From the NCBI RefSeq assembly GCF_028502605.1, contig NC_079234.1:4278001-4342000 (forward strand): a stretch of 64,000 nucleotides of DNA. Direction: 5' to 3'. Shown piece by piece: positions 1-10,680 of this stretch. Within the stretch, counting starts at the first letter, position 1; the number at the start of each line of letters is the position of its first letter. Under the pieces are notes generated by a model. The model ran no database searches. It was not told the DNA's origin and saw nothing but the letters and a program-made list of their open reading frames with translations. Made by a program: the position numbers and the translations under genes. This DNA is from Trichoderma breve (Eukaryota; Ascomycota; Sordariomycetes; Hypocreales; Hypocreaceae).

Positions 1-1
1 C

Positions 2-406
2 TTCTTCGCCGGCTACGTCGTCATGAACTTCCTCCTCAGGGCGGACACCGAGTCCGCCATGGCAGCATTCTGGGTCGTCGCCCCCATCGTCGCCGTCGTC
101 GGACCCGGCGTGTCCATGGCCTTTACGGCAGTCCAGCTCGCCCTCAACGACGTGTCGCCCAACCCTCACGTCATGGGCACGCTCAACGCCCTGGCCATGA
201 CCGCCGCTAGTGCCGTCCGGTCCTTTGTCCCGGGAGTGTCGACGGTGCTATTCGCCATTGGCGTGCACAACCAGATCCTCTGGGGACATCTTGTGTGGGC
301 CATACTTATTCCTATCGCCATGTCGCTCATGATTTTTGTTAAATGGCTTCCAGAGGACAAGCAGTCACACAAGCTTGCCCGGGAGCGGGAGGAAGACGAT
401 GAGTAA
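2..406 (+). CDS. MFS transporter, C-terminal part (5' end outside window)
   Basis: An open frame runs in from the window edge and stops with TAA at 404-406. The 134 visible residues hold about four hydrophobic membrane segments and end in a charged cytosolic tail rich in Lys, Arg, Glu and Asp. The segment LNDVSPNPHVMGTLNALAMT, followed by a Phe/Pro/Val-rich helix and the WLPED tail, is typical of the last third of fungal drug:H+ antiporter-type (DHA1) major facilitator proteins. Such proteins move small molecules across the plasma or vacuolar membrane; the substrate cannot be told from this part. It is convergent with the bestrophin-like gene on the other strand. The start, the first membrane helices and any introns lie upstream of the window. 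Family assignment is fairly sure, subfamily less so. Confidence 0.8.
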   Translation, partial: FFAGYVVMNFLLRADTESAMAAFWVVAPIVAVVGPGVSMAFTAVQLALNDVSPNPHVMGTLNALAMTAASAVRSFVPGVSTVLFAIGVHNQILWGHLVWAILIPIAMSLMIFVKWLPEDKQSHKLAREREEDDE

Positions 407-1295
407 CTAAAAACGATGGAGAGCGTCTTTTCTTATATAGGATAAAAAAATGGTTTGAGAGAGTAAAAGTGAAGGGAACAACATATACGCCGTGGGAGCA
501 TGAATGCTCTAAAAGACGCACATTGCATTTGCATAGAAAGATTCAAGAGTCTTTCTCTTTTTTTTTCGTCCATTTCATTACATGTACATAGAAACAAATA
601 TTGAAATCAATGAATGAGACCAAAAACACCTGCTCCACTATCGCAGTGAATCCAGAGTCAAGCTTACTGTCGTAGTAAATCCAGAGTGTATTCGTGGCTC
701 AATTAGAATGGAAATTAGTTCCAAATAACATAAAACATCAGGCAAAAACATGAAAGCAAACAAACAAGCAAGCAAAGACATATTCCTCCACCCAGTCTCA
801 CGACATCACAGGCATAAACAACTCAGTAGCACATGATTATAAATAATTGACAAGAAGAAGAATTGTATATGTATATCTCTGTGTATATGATAAAACCGAT
901 TATGACCTCCGTAGCGGCGGGGAGAGTGTAGAAAATCCTGTTCTCCCCTCCCTGAATACCACCGTTCCGTCGGGCCTGAACGTAAAAATTGCGTAAGACG
1001 CCGTGCTACCGTGATATTTTCCTTTTAAAAGACCTGTAATGCAAATGCCTGGACATCAAAATGAAATAGAAAAATAGAAAAAAAATAGGAATCCCAAAGC
1101 CAGTCTCTTTTTTTTTGGTTCTTTTGTCGTTGTGTCTTGTGAGGTGAGTGTTGTAGCGCGGCAGAGCGAGTATCAACATCTTTCTTCAAGGTAAGAAAAA
1201 AATTCGAGCCACCCCTATTCCTATCCACGTCTGCATCTTCATCTTCTCATGTCGTTTTCACCACATCTCTCAACATCGTCATACATGTGCTCTGC
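407..1295. other. Intergenic region between convergent genes
   Basis: About 890 bases of AT-rich 3' flanking sequence between the MFS transporter and the bestrophin-like gene. It contains homopolymer runs (for example T around 550 and 1108-1117) and no credible coding frame. Polyadenylation sites of both genes should lie here. Confidence 0.6.
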
Positions 1296-2723
1296 TTAAT
1301 CGTTCTTGGCAGACTCCTCGTCACCCAGCTTATCGCCCCTCCAGCGTCGCCACTCAAACGTCTTGTTGGGCTTGGTCCTGATGGTCTCTGCCAGCTTAGA
1401 CTCGCTTCGCTGAAGCCAGGTGTCAGCGGCGGCACCGCTGACGGGCCACAAGGGAACGTTCTCGGAGCTAAAGAAGAAGTCCTCGGGCTTGTAGTTGGAG
1501 TGCGAGGCGATGATGTCCATGTCAAGAGCAATCTGCTCGCAGTAGCTGTCGAGGGGAAGATCGTTGACGTCGTGGCCAAAGGGATTCTCAATTTCCTGGC
1601 CAATGAAGAGGAGGCCGAGAATGATGTAAGACGCAACGGTGGTGGCGGGAATGGTGATCCAGTGGAGCACAGCGACCATCTGGAAGGGGAGTAAGACGAC
1701 GTAGAGCCATGTGATCTGCTGGAACAGAATGCCGTAAGCGATGGGGAGAGGTGTGTTCAAGACACGCTGGCAGCCGGTGTAGGCGTCGTTGAGGGCAGCA
1801 AGGTTGTTGTAAGCCAAGGTCTGCTGCATGGGGACAGGGAGCTGGCCTCTGCTAACCAGGTCGTCAATGGTGACAGCAAGGTGGTTGAGGATTTCGAGGG
1901 GCAGGTTTCCAAGGGGCTTCTCTGCCTTCTTGAGCTGCTTTCGAGGGTTGCTAGCGGCAAAGGAGAGGCCGAGGTAGTCTCCAATGGACTTGAAGAAGTT
2001 CTTCCTTCCAACGCCGCCATTGAGGGGCATGGTGGAGGTGGCAGACTTGGCAAACGTGTCGAGATGGCCGACCAGATGCTCTATATCTTGGTACGCGGTG
2101 TAAGGCTCAAAACGCAAGCTGTGCTTGAGGGAAATAGCATAAGCGACAACCAGGTTCATGGCGCTGATCTTGTAGAGCATCTGCTTGCGGACGTCCACGT
2201 TAGGGAGGACCTTGGCGTGGATCCAGAAGATTCGTCCAAGAGCCTGTGATGAGGTAACCAGGGCTGCGAAGAAACGACGACCTTCAGCATAACGCTCGTA
2301 TGCTGTGGAACCGCGGAAGCTGAGGCCGGTGGAGACGACGAAACCCAAAACTGTCAGGAGGATGGAGTTGACGGCGATGTTCTTCTTTGCTACCTCGTAG
2401 ATACAGGTGACGCAAGCAGACCAGGCGGACATCCAGATGAGAGGCACAATCATCTTGGGCAAGATGCTGCCGTGCATCTGCATGAACAGAGGCCACTTGG
2501 AGTGCTTGTCCATGTTTCGCGGGCCAGCGAAGTAGTCTTCGAGATTCAGCGTGTGACGCCTGTTGAGGGGAATTGACGGCGCCATCCTGGAGCCGGGAAC
2601 ATTGGTCTGCTGTTCCTCGAGGGGAATCTCCGTGCTGGTGGCCCGGTGCTTGTCATTCTGGGCTGGTTGTTGTTGATCCACGACAGTCACCTCCGTGGGG
2701 ACATAGGCGTCGCCGTCCGACAT
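1296..2723 (-). CDS. Bestrophin-like (UPF0187) anion channel membrane protein
   Basis: Uninterrupted 475-residue frame starting with ATG at 2723 and ending at 1296. A polar N-terminal tail of about 80 residues precedes four hydrophobic blocks. Family marks are an early segment with FRGSTAYERYAEGRRFFAAL and a late one, FIGQEIENPFGHDVNDLPLD, which match the conserved RW/GRRFW-like and EIENPFG-type motifs of the bestrophin/RFP-TM superfamily. These proteins form pentameric chloride channels; in fungi they are poorly studied and probably sit in the plasma or an internal membrane. No intron is needed. The C-terminal tail is charged. The gene is convergent with the MFS gene and has a long gene-free upstream region, with a GA-rich (on the coding strand) tract near 3540-3660. 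Family call is confident; channel activity is inferred. Confidence 0.88.
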   Translation of the reverse strand: MSDGDAYVPTEVTVVDQQQPAQNDKHRATSTEIPLEEQQTNVPGSRMAPSIPLNRRHTLNLEDYFAGPRNMDKHSKWPLFMQMHGSILPKMIVPLIWMSAWSACVTCIYEVAKKNIAVNSILLTVLGFVVSTGLSFRGSTAYERYAEGRRFFAALVTSSQALGRIFWIHAKVLPNVDVRKQMLYKISAMNLVVAYAISLKHSLRFEPYTAYQDIEHLVGHLDTFAKSATSTMPLNGGVGRKNFFKSIGDYLGLSFAASNPRKQLKKAEKPLGNLPLEILNHLAVTIDDLVSRGQLPVPMQQTLAYNNLAALNDAYTGCQRVLNTPLPIAYGILFQQITWLYVVLLPFQMVAVLHWITIPATTVASYIILGLLFIGQEIENPFGHDVNDLPLDSYCEQIALDMDIIASHSNYKPEDFFFSSENVPLWPVSGAAADTWLQRSESKLAETIRTKPNKTFEWRRWRGDKLGDEESAKND

Positions 2724-5400
2724 GGTTTCGGTCGATCTGGATGACGCTGGGATACTTCAAGGTTGTTTTTTTCTTTTCTTTTCTTATTCGATGGGGGCAG
2801 GCAAATGTCAGTGATGCTAAGCTTCAGGTGCTTTTGGAGTTTTGGTCTATTGTATCGGTGGAATTGAAGTGGAGCTGCTGTCTAGACGGAAAGTGAGAAA
2901 AGAGTGAAAGTGAGCCGAAAAACCCGCAACAAACAAGCCGGCAGTGACTGAGGGAAGCAGCAAGCAGAAATACAATGCAAGTCACACCGCTGCAACACTC
3001 AGGCAAGAGGCAAGTAATTAAAGAATTGAATGGAAAAACAAACGAGAGGGGGGAAGGGCAAGGGGAAAACAAGGCAAGGAAAAGCAAGATATATGAAAGA
3101 AAAGGAAAGGAGGCAAAGAGATCCTGAAAAGTGACTGCTGAAAATATCAACACATCAAGCATGGGTCCATGCGCTCCAGTTTGTTCTAGCTCCGCTCTAG
3201 GTGCAGCTCCAGGAACTCCACGAGGCGCGGGGATCGATTCAGGATTCAGGCACTCGCTGGCAAGGCCGTAGGGCGCAGGCAGCGCCGTTGGTCCCCTGAA
3301 GTTAGCGAGGTCAAGCCCGGCCGTTAGCGCTGCTGGTGCTGTCAATTCAATGCTCCGGATGGACGCCTCCAGTGCTTTAGACGCCGGTTGGCTTTGAGCT
3401 TTTTTCATCTTGTTTTATTTTTAGTTAGGTAAGCCACTTCATGGTTGACAAGTACATACATGTAGGTTTTTTTTTCCTTTCCTCAGGCTCAATTTCTTCC
3501 ACCTTGCCTTTATTCTTAGTAACTAACATCGTCCCATGTTTCTTTCTTCACCTCTTCCACCTCTCTTTCTCTCTCTCTCTCTTCTCCATCCTTCTCTCCC
3601 GTGCTTTCTTCCCTCTTTGAGCCTCATTCTTGCTCCTTGTTGCGCCACCCCTGCACCCCTGTTTCTTCTTTCTGCAAACGCATGCAAGTCGGCGTCTCCA
3701 TAGCGCTGCTTACTGACCGTGTAATTCGCTGGCCAAGGCTGTGGGTTCCATGCAGACCCGCCGTCTGAAACAGGTGGCTTCAAGGAGGTTGCTTACATGT
3801 GCATCTTTGTCCATCAGGTACTCCGTATGCACGAGCCGAGAGGTACTGTCGCCGTGCAATTCATGGGGCCAGATACGCGGCAGGGGAAGCATGTGAAGTC
3901 GCTGACATGCAGCCAATGCATGACTGGGTAGGCGAAGTCTCATCATATCGACGACCCTCCCATGCCATGCAAGCCATGCAGCGCCACCCACAACGGACCA
4001 GGGGCCCCGAAACAGACATGAGTTTCGACAAGACAAGTGGTGGTGCCTTAGACGCCATCGTTAGGATGCAAACAAACACATCTAGAGGGCCACTTTCAAA
4101 CTCGATCAACACCACACAAGTCTGAGATTGCGCAGTCAACTGAGACGGCCGCAGCAACCACCATCTGTCAATCACTTGGCACAGGCTACTCAAGCTACTG
4201 TACCAAGCCGCAGTGGAGGCTCTTTTGTTTTGAGGCAGTCCGTTGTTGCAATTTCTCTAGCCGTCCCGGACACGGCCAATACGAGGTCACCGTCAGACCC
4301 AACCAACGGAGCCGTTCCATCAGCCGCAATGCCTCCCGAACGGGGCCCCTTTCCTCCATCTTAGCTTCTGTTTAGGGCGTGCCATGATCAGGATTTTCGC
4401 CTGGTGTTGACCGGCACTTGCAGCCGCTTCTCCCAGCTTCCTTGTCTCTGTTGGCCTCTCTCGTGCTTGCACGTCGACAAGTTAAGTGCTTAGCGTCAGC
4501 GTCTACTACGCTTAACCGCTATTCTCGGCACACCAGACAGAAGACGGTGTACTCGATCAAGCAAATGAATTCTAATCCTACAGTGCTAAAATGCTACTAT
4601 TAGTTATCCGTACAAGGGACTAGTGGGCCAGGAGAGGCCGCGTCAGAACGAGTAGCGACCTGGGAGACGTGTCCTAGTCGTCAATTTCCTGGCCCCGGAA
4701 AAAGAAAGAATTTATGACAGCCGTGCTCCGTATTGAGGTAGCTCCTCACAAGAACAAGCTTTGAAGGCCAATGCCAAGTGCAATTAAGCAAGCACCAACC
4801 GCGGCCCAGCCGTCACCCCCGTCCCGCTCACGAGCGCCGTCCTGCTTGTTACCTAATGAAACTGCGGAAATGCAACACGACAGGCGGCGAACCCTTTCGC
4901 AACCAACTCCGATTACACACAAGTGATCAAATGGCGTCTTTGCAGCAGTCCAGGTGCGCATAGGGCACGCATGCACGTACCAAGTACCATTCAGGATTTA
5001 CGTGCATGGGACGGTATCAAGTAAGGGGGCCGAAAAATCTTGTTGCTCCGTATTCGACTGGTGCTTATTATTTGATCGCGATTTGCTCCGCATCGAATCG
5101 TAAGACTCGATCCTCAGAGCCTCATTGAGCCACCATGTCGTCCATCCTTTTCGGGTTGCAAGTGGCTGGCTGGTCAGGCACATTTGGCACATCAGCACAC
5201 CACCATCTTTGTTGTCTGATCATGGTAATCCTTTTGCGGAAAAGGAAAAAGGAAACCAGTGCCGAGGCTTGCCCACTCAACCACTGTAACCACCCGCTTT
5301 CGCCACGGCCCGTTTTCTTAGAGTGTGAGTTTCATTCTGTGACAGTGCTGATCCCAAGTTAGCATCGTGGCGAAGCGCGGTTTTCCGGTTTTTTAGCTGC
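2724..5400. other. Gene-poor region upstream of the bestrophin-like gene
   Basis: No coding frame here looks real; short frames on both strands lack homology-like composition and convincing starts. A pyrimidine-rich tract with a TC run lies at about 3540-3660 and would be purine-rich 5' flank for the bestrophin-like gene. The 9-mer TACTCCGTA occurs at 3819-3827, with one-base variants at 4724-4732 and 5045-5053 (see findings). Confidence 0.5.
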
Positions 5401-8000
5401 AGAAGATGGACCTGGCCGAAAATTGGGGGACATTTGGTAGGAATCGCTGTCCCACTACAGAACAAAGTTGTTCTAAAAATACATAAGCTATGGCTGGGAG
5501 GTGGATTCAGGCATGCATGACTCAGCGCAATCTCAACCGGAGACCTGGGATTGTTGCTCTTGTCATCAACATTGCCTGCGGCTGTGAAGTCGACTCAAGG
5601 AGTTGCATGTCCGCTGTTAAGATAAGGGCACTTGTGAACTCCAAGCACAGAGCCATTTTATCAACTTGATAAAGTGTGGCAAAGTTCAAGTGATGCAACC
5701 TCCGTTGAGAAGAGCATTGAATGCAATCCGACGATCTGACGATCTTTCACAAGGGTTCATTTTTGACCATCACAGAATCAATCGACTCATGTGCGCTGAC
5801 CACCAACGACCACAAGCCAGTTTTCTGTGGTGATAGACAAGGGAAAAAAGATGCAATGCTCGCGTAGTATCGCAGATGCTTCTTGGCAACTATTTTGAGA
5901 AGACTCGCTTCCCGTCGTGTCAGTTTTAGAGCTTGTGCGCTATCTCTGCATGTAAGACGAACAGGCCATGTTCCCTACCAATAATGGACTTTCTTTTCAT
6001 TTTGGGACTTGGTATAAGGCTAGCAACGCAACTAATGGAGTAGGCCAGGCAGATTGAATTGAAAATTGGCCACAACGGCTGTACTAACTATCCTTGTTTG
6101 CCAACAGACAAATTAGTATCTTCTGTCACCGTCAACCAGGATGGCCACGGCATCGTCAGAATTGACAAGCTGTTTGCCTGTTGTGTTTACTGTACAATAC
6201 AACCAATAGCAGCTATAGTCAGTTTTCTGGATGATGAAATATTAGCACATCGATTACCTACTATGAGCACATCAACTACTAAGGTTAATTTCGGGCACTA
6301 CCTTATATCCCGACTTGGTTGGGGTCATGTGCTAACGCAACCCTCTAATAATAGTTGCCGTGTCTCAAATATGATTGCGCGCCATGTGTGATCTCGCAAC
6401 TAATTACCTATTTCTCTTTCCCCTCTTTTTCTTGTTTCTCACTATGACTCTTGTGCTCACCTCACAGTACATGGTCCGAATACAGGACGTGGGCGCATGG
6501 CCCAACTAACCGGTATGATTTAGTTTACTGATTTCACTTCACGATTCTTTGGTAAGAATCATGGTTGAATAGTCGCACATTCGGCCACTATCGAATAATA
6601 ATATATGTTCATTTTGTCTCAACGAATCCATGCGATGTGCGCAGATTAGGCCGGGTTGGTATTTTTACAAGTTTGAGCGGTGGTCATACATTCTGATGAC
6701 GATTGCTTCAATGCCTTTGCTTTGGAGGATCAGCAGCATTGAAATGCGGAGGTTTTGCTAAACTCGGCAGTGAAGAGAATATGAAGAATAATGTAGACCA
6801 AAAGACGCAATTGCCGTTATCCAGCTTGTAGTATCATCTCCGCATATCCAATCGGCTGTAATTGTTAATTCTCATTGTTAAAGAGAATAAAGACTTTTAT
6901 GTAGTCTTATTCAATTCGTAGTTGGCATGGCCTGCCGGCCTCCTTTCTGGCTGACTTCTTTTCTGGCTCAAGTCCTTGATGTATCTCGTAGGATTGGAAT
7001 CGAGAGGGTGATTTAGGACAAAGACTTTCTTCAACAATTTTATTCAAATTGCTGTGAGTAAAATGGGCTGGTTGGCTCCTTTCTGGTTGGCTCCTTTCTG
7101 ATGGGCTCCTCGTTGCCTGGCTGCTTTTCTGGCTCCTTCCAATGACGTTTTCCGTAGAATTGCAACAAGAGTGTTAAATCGAGATAATCGTGGCCACTTA
7201 TAGGATGAGAGTGCTCAAAAGTTTAAATATCAAACCTTTGTAAAATGTTAGCATCTTATTACACAGATGAATATTCCAACTACGCGAAAACTACAGTCTA
7301 TGAAGCCGCATTTGAAATCATCATCTTCTCTCAATTCCAAATCATTTTGAAGTAGTCGATGCAGCGGAAATCTCCGCTGAAAATGGCAATATTTATACAA
7401 AAAGCTCACACGGAATGTCCGCGGGCTAAAGGGCTTTATCGAAATAGAAACAAATTTGTAAGTCGTATCTCGGAACTTCCCGTGATGCCTCTCCACATTC
7501 CTCCGCCAATGGCATGTTCTTTGAAGATTCAAAGAGCGGAAATACGGGAACTTAGCACTTGAAATGAGATTGAATAAGCAAAGGAGTAAGGTTTGCCGTG
7601 ATATCTGCCGTTTTACATGATGGCTGATGCTTTTGTTCCAAGTCGATGCCTTCAGCAAAGATACGAGTGTGGAATCATTGTATTTCGATGGGTCGTCTCA
7701 CGTTTCGATGGAATTAGTATTGTTAAATCCGATTATTCTGCATTCTTGAAAGAGGTACGAAGGGTGTTCCGTACACAAGTATGCATGGAAATGCTTGATA
7801 GAGAAGACCTAGGAGGTTCGTCTAAGCAGTGTATGAGACAAGACTGGGGGTTTGAAGGTCTTTCGGAGTTGGCCTTTAGTCCTCAAAACAGGCAGTATGG
7901 TAGAATAAATAAACGGTTCTTATATACATATACAATAATAGCAATAATCCCTCAAATTTAATAAACAAGATATTAGAGTGGAGATTTGAGCTTCGAGTTT
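5400..8000. other. AT-rich island with degenerate duplicated segment
   Basis: Base composition shifts visibly towards A and T compared with the flanks, and all frames are short and broken. Two degraded copies of a segment with TCCTTTCTGG / GGCTCC words, followed by CGTAG-ATTG-AA-GAG-GTG text, sit at about 6937-7013 and 7064-7180. Frames of 110-136 codons at 6059-6391, 7248-7658 and 7617-7961 resemble nothing I know and are probably chance. A decayed mobile element or mutated repeat is the most likely origin, but no terminal repeats or transposase motif could be recognised. Confidence 0.4.
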
Positions 8001-8622
8001 TGTTTTACCGCTCGTGTCCACTGTCGCCTTAATAATGACAACGAATGCTCTTCCCATCAGGTCAGAAACAGGTTATTAATCCCGCTTACTCATGCAAAAA
8101 GAAAAAAATAAACGATGCTCCGATCGGCGTTAAAAAGCACACCACCTCTGAATTAGGCGCAAGGGGCCAATCCAATTAAGATCCTAATCTGTACTCGTTC
8201 ACATAAGCCGAGGCAAATTCTGTCAGTAGAAACTAGGAGGCGGCTCGTCGACGCCAAAGAGGGCAGGAAACTCTCTTTTGGCCCCAGAAAATGCCAGACT
8301 AGGTCCGAAGAACTATCGATTCTAACGCCGATGATGTCGCTTGCCGGCAGTCGAGGGCTCGGAATCGGCAACGCGGTTCCTTGGTAATTGGCCACAAGCC
8401 GGGGCACTATCTGGAAACTATCCGCCCGAGCTGTCCGTTTGGCCTTTCCTAAATTGCCCTTTCGAGTTAATGATGTAATGAGGAGAGGGTCTCTTGGAAA
8501 TGGATATAAGGGCTCAGTCGCGCAAGCTGTTTTGAGCTGAAAAGAAAAGAAAGAGAGAAGGTGTCAGTAAAAGTAGAAGAACATATCTTCTCTCAATTGC
8601 AATTTGAGATTCCATCGCAAAT
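8000..8622 (+). promoter_or_regulatory. Promoter and leader region of the alcohol dehydrogenase gene
   Basis: Roughly 620 bases between the AT-rich island and the ATG at 8623. Composition returns to the genome norm. A GGATATAAGGG stretch near 8502-8512 could act as a TATA-like element about 115 bases before the start codon. No specific operator was recognised. Confidence 0.35.
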
Positions 8623-9837
8623 ATGGCTTCCACCGAGACAAAGTTTGAGGGATGGGTGGCCCTAGACAAGAACTCTGTCGAGGGCAATATGGTCTGGCAG
8701 GAGTACGAAGTTAAGCCCTGGGAAGAGACAGACATTGACATTAAAATCTCACACTGCGGCATCTGTGGCACAGATCTGCATAAGCTCCGATCTGGCTGGG
8801 TAAGCAAAACTCACATATAATTGAACCCCCCCGAACGAACTGAGGCTAAAACATGTATTATTTAGGGTCCGACTGCGTATCCCGTCGTCGTCGGCCATGA
8901 GATTGTCGGCACGGCCGTGCGAGTCGGCAAGGAGGCCGCCACCCAGACCGGCATCAAGGTCGGCGATCGGGTCGGCGTGGGCGCGCAAAACGACTCGTGC
9001 CAGTGCCGTAAGCCGCCGCAGACCGTCGAGGACCACTCCGACTGCGAGGCTTGTGCATCCGGCAACGAGGTTTACTGCCCGCGGTCGACAACGACGTACG
9101 GCGCCAAGTATCTCACCGCTGCTGGCGGGAAGAGCATGGGCGGCTATGCCCGGTTCCATCGATGCCCGGCCAAGTTCGCCTTCAAGATCCCCGACAACCT
9201 CCCGAGCGAGCATGCCGCGCCGATGATGTGTGCGGGCGTGACGGTCTTCTCGCCGCTTGCGCACTTCGGAAACCGCGGCGAAGGTCCTCTTGACCAGCGT
9301 CTCAAGGGCATGTCGGTTGGCGTCCTCGGAGTCGGCGGCTTGGGCCACTTTGGCATCCTATTTGCCAAGGCCATGGGCGCCGATCGAATCGTGGCCGTTT
9401 CTCGTCGCTCGGACAAGCGAGCAGACGCTCTGGCTCTGGGAGCAGACGAATACATCGCCACGGCCGAAGAAGAAGAATGGGCAAAGAAGCACGCCCGAAC
9501 TCTCAACCTCATCATCTGTTCCATCTCCAGCTCCAACATGCCTCTGACCGAGTACATTGGCCTGCTCAAGCGGGAGGGTATTTTCTGCCAACTCGGTCTT
9601 CCGGACGATGGACAATTCAAGGTTGGTGCTGGAACGATTTGCGCGGGCCGCCGATCGTTGACTGGAAGCTTCATGGGTTCACCTCACGAGATCCGCGAGA
9701 TGCTGCAGCTTGCTGCCGACAAGGGGATCAAGCCGTGGGTTGAGCAGTGGCCGATGAGCGAAGCTAACCGTGCCATTGTTGATATGGATCTCGGAAAGGC
9801 AAAGTACAGATACGTATTGGTGAACAATGACCAGTAA
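8623..9837 (+). CDS. Zinc-dependent NADP(H) alcohol dehydrogenase, ADH6/cinnamyl-alcohol type
   Basis: Two exons, 8623-8799 and 8866-9837, joined over a 66-nt intron (GTAAGC...TTTAG) give 382 residues. The medium-chain dehydrogenase order is clear: catalytic-zinc region CGICGTDLH (Cys45, Cys48), GHE at residues 69-71, a cysteine-rich structural-zinc lobe (CQC, later CEAC and YCP), then the Rossmann motif GVLGVGGLGHFG. The SRRSDKR segment after the second beta strand suggests NADP(H) rather than NAD(H). Enzymes of this type reduce aliphatic and aromatic aldehydes in the cytosol and often take part in aldehyde detoxification. The splice join restores SGW-GPTAYPVVVGHE, as the family expects. Exon 2 is distinctly richer in G and C than the upstream island. 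The exact substrate is unknown. Confidence 0.93.
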
Positions 9838-10148
9838 ATTGCGAACAACTACCCATTACGACCCTGGCGGTCGGTAATACGCGATGCGGAATGAAGCAAT
9901 GAAAAGGAGTCTCAAGTGTGTATATATCAATACCGTAGTATCTATCTAGAAGAAAATGATTGAAATGTAGTCTACATGAGAATAGCTCTCGAACAAGAGA
10001 ATTGTGAAGACAGATACAGGTAGACTAGTGCTCTTCCAGGTATCCTGCAAGTCAGCCACCCATCCAAGTTATATCGCAATAGCCCTCTCAACGCCATCAT
10101 CTCTAACATCATCATCTCTTGTCCCTTAGTTAAAGCCTTCATGTACTA
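9838..10148. other. Intergenic region between convergent genes
   Basis: About 310 bases holding the 3' ends of the dehydrogenase gene and of the cysteine-rich protein gene on the other strand. AT-rich; no coding signal seen. Confidence 0.5.
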
Positions 10149-10680
10149 TTAACTTGTCCCATATACTACTAACGGCTCTGAATCAAAATTCACAATGCCT
10201 AGGTTTACGCACCGCTTCTCCTATAATTCAGCATCGTTAGCCGAAGCCACACATTGTCTAATCCTTTAGAATCACTTACACCTTTACATCCGTAACAAGG
10301 CCAAACTTCAGCCTCAGCACACTGGCAGCAGCAATTCGGGTTATTATCAGGGCAGACAAAAGTCACTTCGCCGTGTGGGCAAGGCTTGACCTATAATCCA
10401 TCGTTAGTCAAAGCCACGCATTATCTAATCCTTCAGAATTACTTACACCAAAGCATCCAATACACGGCCAAGCTTCAGCTTCAGCACACTGGCAGCAGCA
10501 ATTCAGGGCGTCGTTAGTGCAAATGCCACGTTTAGGCATGTCACCTCCTTCGTTGTGGGTGTCTGCTAAGCCGAGACCCGCTGCATCTTGAATGTCTGGT
10601 AAATTAATGGTTTTGATGTTGCTGGGCAAAACAGTTGCGAGGGCACCATAGATGGCAACGAGGCTGATAAAACACTTCAT
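10149..10680 (-). CDS. Small secreted cysteine-rich protein with duplicated CCCQC domain
   Basis: Three exons on the minus strand, 10680-10447, 10390-10280 and 10220-10149, separated by phase-0 introns of 56 and 59 nt, give 138 residues. Residues 1 to about 18 (MKCFISLVAIYGALATVL) look like a secretion signal. The rest carries two copies of a module with the order C, then NCCCQCAEAE, WPC, GC: one at the end of exon 1, one filling exon 2. Both modules end in Gly at a GTAAGT donor, and the two introns are themselves similar, so exon and intron were copied together. The last exon adds a 23-residue tail. Nothing known to me has this motif; size, secretion and cysteine content place it among small secreted cysteine-rich proteins, whose roles range from surface to effector functions. 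The third exon is the least certain; reading through intron 2 also gives an open frame that stops soon. Confidence 0.72.
10221..10446 (-). repeat. Tandem exon-plus-intron duplication inside the cysteine-rich gene
   Basis: Unit 1 comprises the end of exon 1 (from about 10503) plus intron 1 (10446-10391). Unit 2 comprises the end of exon 2 (from about 10337) plus intron 2 (10279-10221). In each, the order CAATTGCTGCTGCCAGTGTG, WPC/GC codons, GTAAGT donor and GGATTAGA-AATG-GTGGCTT-intronic text recurs with a spacing of about 166 bases. Differences between introns are mostly transitions plus a 3-nt length change. Confidence 0.85.

Noticed and set aside
2824..3408. 194-codon minus-strand frame upstream of the bestrophin-like gene
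   Set aside because: Covers the probable leader and promoter; no motif, and the hydrophobic part comes from pyrimidine-rich DNA.
8749..9348. 199-codon antisense frame over the alcohol dehydrogenase
   Set aside because: Lies opposite a clear enzyme exon, has no family motif and arises from GC-rich codon use.
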